Assembly (NCBI GenBank): GCA_002105175.1
Contig: MCGE01000027.1
Span: forward strand, 448,001 to 512,000
DNA length: 64,000 nt
Source of the DNA: Absidia repens
Taxonomy: Eukaryota; Mucoromycota; Mucoromycetes; Mucorales; Cunninghamellaceae
Reading direction: 5' to 3'
A program made the position numbers and the translations under genes. This document shows positions 63,374 to 64,000 of this stretch, piece after piece. Position 1 is the stretch's first letter; each line of letters starts with the position of its first letter. Below the pieces are notes generated by a model. That model did not search any database. It saw only the letters and a list, made by a program, of their open reading frames with translations, and was not told the DNA's origin.

Positions 63374-64000
63374 ATGGTAAGTAGTTAAATGCTTCCTTTA
63401 TATAATTATGTCGGCCATCCATCTATTTATCATCTGCCATCCAACATATTAATCCAATCTTTCATCATCCGTCCATTCATCCTATAGCCTACTAGATTGC
63501 ATCATAACAGAAAGAAGCGTGGACACGTTTCTGCTGGTCACGGTCGTGTTGGTAAAATACCTCTTCAACAATAACGATACCCACCCATCTCAATTAAACA
63601 TTCCAACTCATCTCCGCTCCTTTTTTTTTTTTTTTTTTTTTTTGTCTCTCTCTTTTTGTGTATGTATAGGCAAACACAGAAAGCATCCTGGTGGTCGTGG
63701 TCTTGCTGGTGGTCAACACCATCACCGTATCAATATGGATAAGTACCATCCTGGTTACTTCGGTAAGGTCGGTATGCGTACCTTCCACTTGAAGAAGAAC
63801 ACCAAGTGGCGTCCTGTTGTCAACCTTGACCAAATCTGGACTTTGGCTGGTGAAGGTGTCCGTGAACAATACAAGAACACTGAAAAGGTCCCTGTTGTTG
63901 ATGCTCTTCAAAATGTAAGTGCACTGTGAATAATCATTTTTCAACCACTATCGTTTTGACTGACACTGCTATTTTTTTTTATTTAGGGTTACGGCAAAGT
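63374..64000 (+). CDS. RPL28: 60S ribosomal protein uL15 (L27a/L28), 3' end beyond window
   Basis: The first coding exon is the ATG alone (63374-63376, followed by GTAAGT). Exon 2 (63488-63551) starts CCTACTAGATTG, giving [20 protein letters not shown]. Exon 3 (63670-63914) continues [20 protein letters not shown], the uL15 hallmark with the conserved His that is hydroxylated in other eukaryotes. Exon 4 (63987 on) begins GYGKV and runs off the edge. The alternative acceptor at CATAACAG (63510) would drop the conserved PTR start, so 63488 is used. ATCC-type tracts (63416-63482) lie in intron 1. The protein lies near the peptidyl transferase/tunnel region of 60S. Confidence 0.93.

Overview
The window looks like nuclear DNA of a Mucoromycota fungus, probably Mucorales; I cannot name the genus. 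Almost every gene is split by short GT-AG introns (about 55-110 nt). Intergenic DNA is AT-rich and full of T/A homopolymers and pyrimidine tracts. The gene set is eukaryotic housekeeping, including fungal types such as a Cdc15-like F-BAR/SH3 protein and an Mso1-like protein. Exon coordinates in the entries come from reading splice sites and checking that the reading frame closes; no transcript data were used.

Layout, left to right: a truncated membrane protein (-); an HSL-type alpha/beta hydrolase (-) divergent from SEC16 (+); a 2.9-kb gene-poor stretch with repeat copy A; an Mso1-like protein (+); PDCD5 (-) head-to-head with TRAPPC11 (+); a disordered SH3-ligand protein (+); TOM7 (+); mitochondrial bS16m (-); an AtuA-family enzyme (+); 2.5 kb with repeat copy B and simple repeats; a Cdc15-like F-BAR/SH3 protein (-); ALYREF/Yra1 (-); repeat copy D; ribosomal protein uL6 (-); a frameshifted Pro/Tyr-rich gene and a decayed multi-exon gene (+); a monocarboxylate-type MFS transporter (+); repeat copy C; a second MFS-like membrane protein (+); the NVL/Rix7 AAA-ATPase (-) head-to-head with eL20 (+); replication factor C subunit RFC2/Rfc4 (+); repeat copy E; DNA ligase IV (-); and uS9 (-) head-to-head with uL15 (+, runs off the end).

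Functional themes: early secretion (SEC16, TRAPPC11, a possible Sec1-binding protein), ribosome production (uL6, eL20, uS9, uL15, NVL/Rix7), mitochondria (TOM7, bS16m), mRNA export (ALYREF) and DNA replication/repair (RFC2, LIG4). Three pairs are head-to-head with 220-375 bp between start codons.

The most striking unexplained feature is a dispersed, apparently non-coding repeat family with four near-complete copies of about 0.75-0.8 kb and one fragment, on both strands. All have diverged a good deal but share an almost invariant core of about 25-30 nt containing a GGG-GAAA-CCC hairpin. They also share a CACGTG leader with a pyrimidine tract, internal degenerate sub-repeats and AATAAA-like signals. 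Other points worth a second look: a 513-nt intron plus a stop-free 72-nt intron in ALYREF, GGAT/ATCC tetranucleotide tracts in ribosomal-protein introns (one pair able to form a long hairpin), and a predicted 2-nt micro-exon in the MFS transporter.
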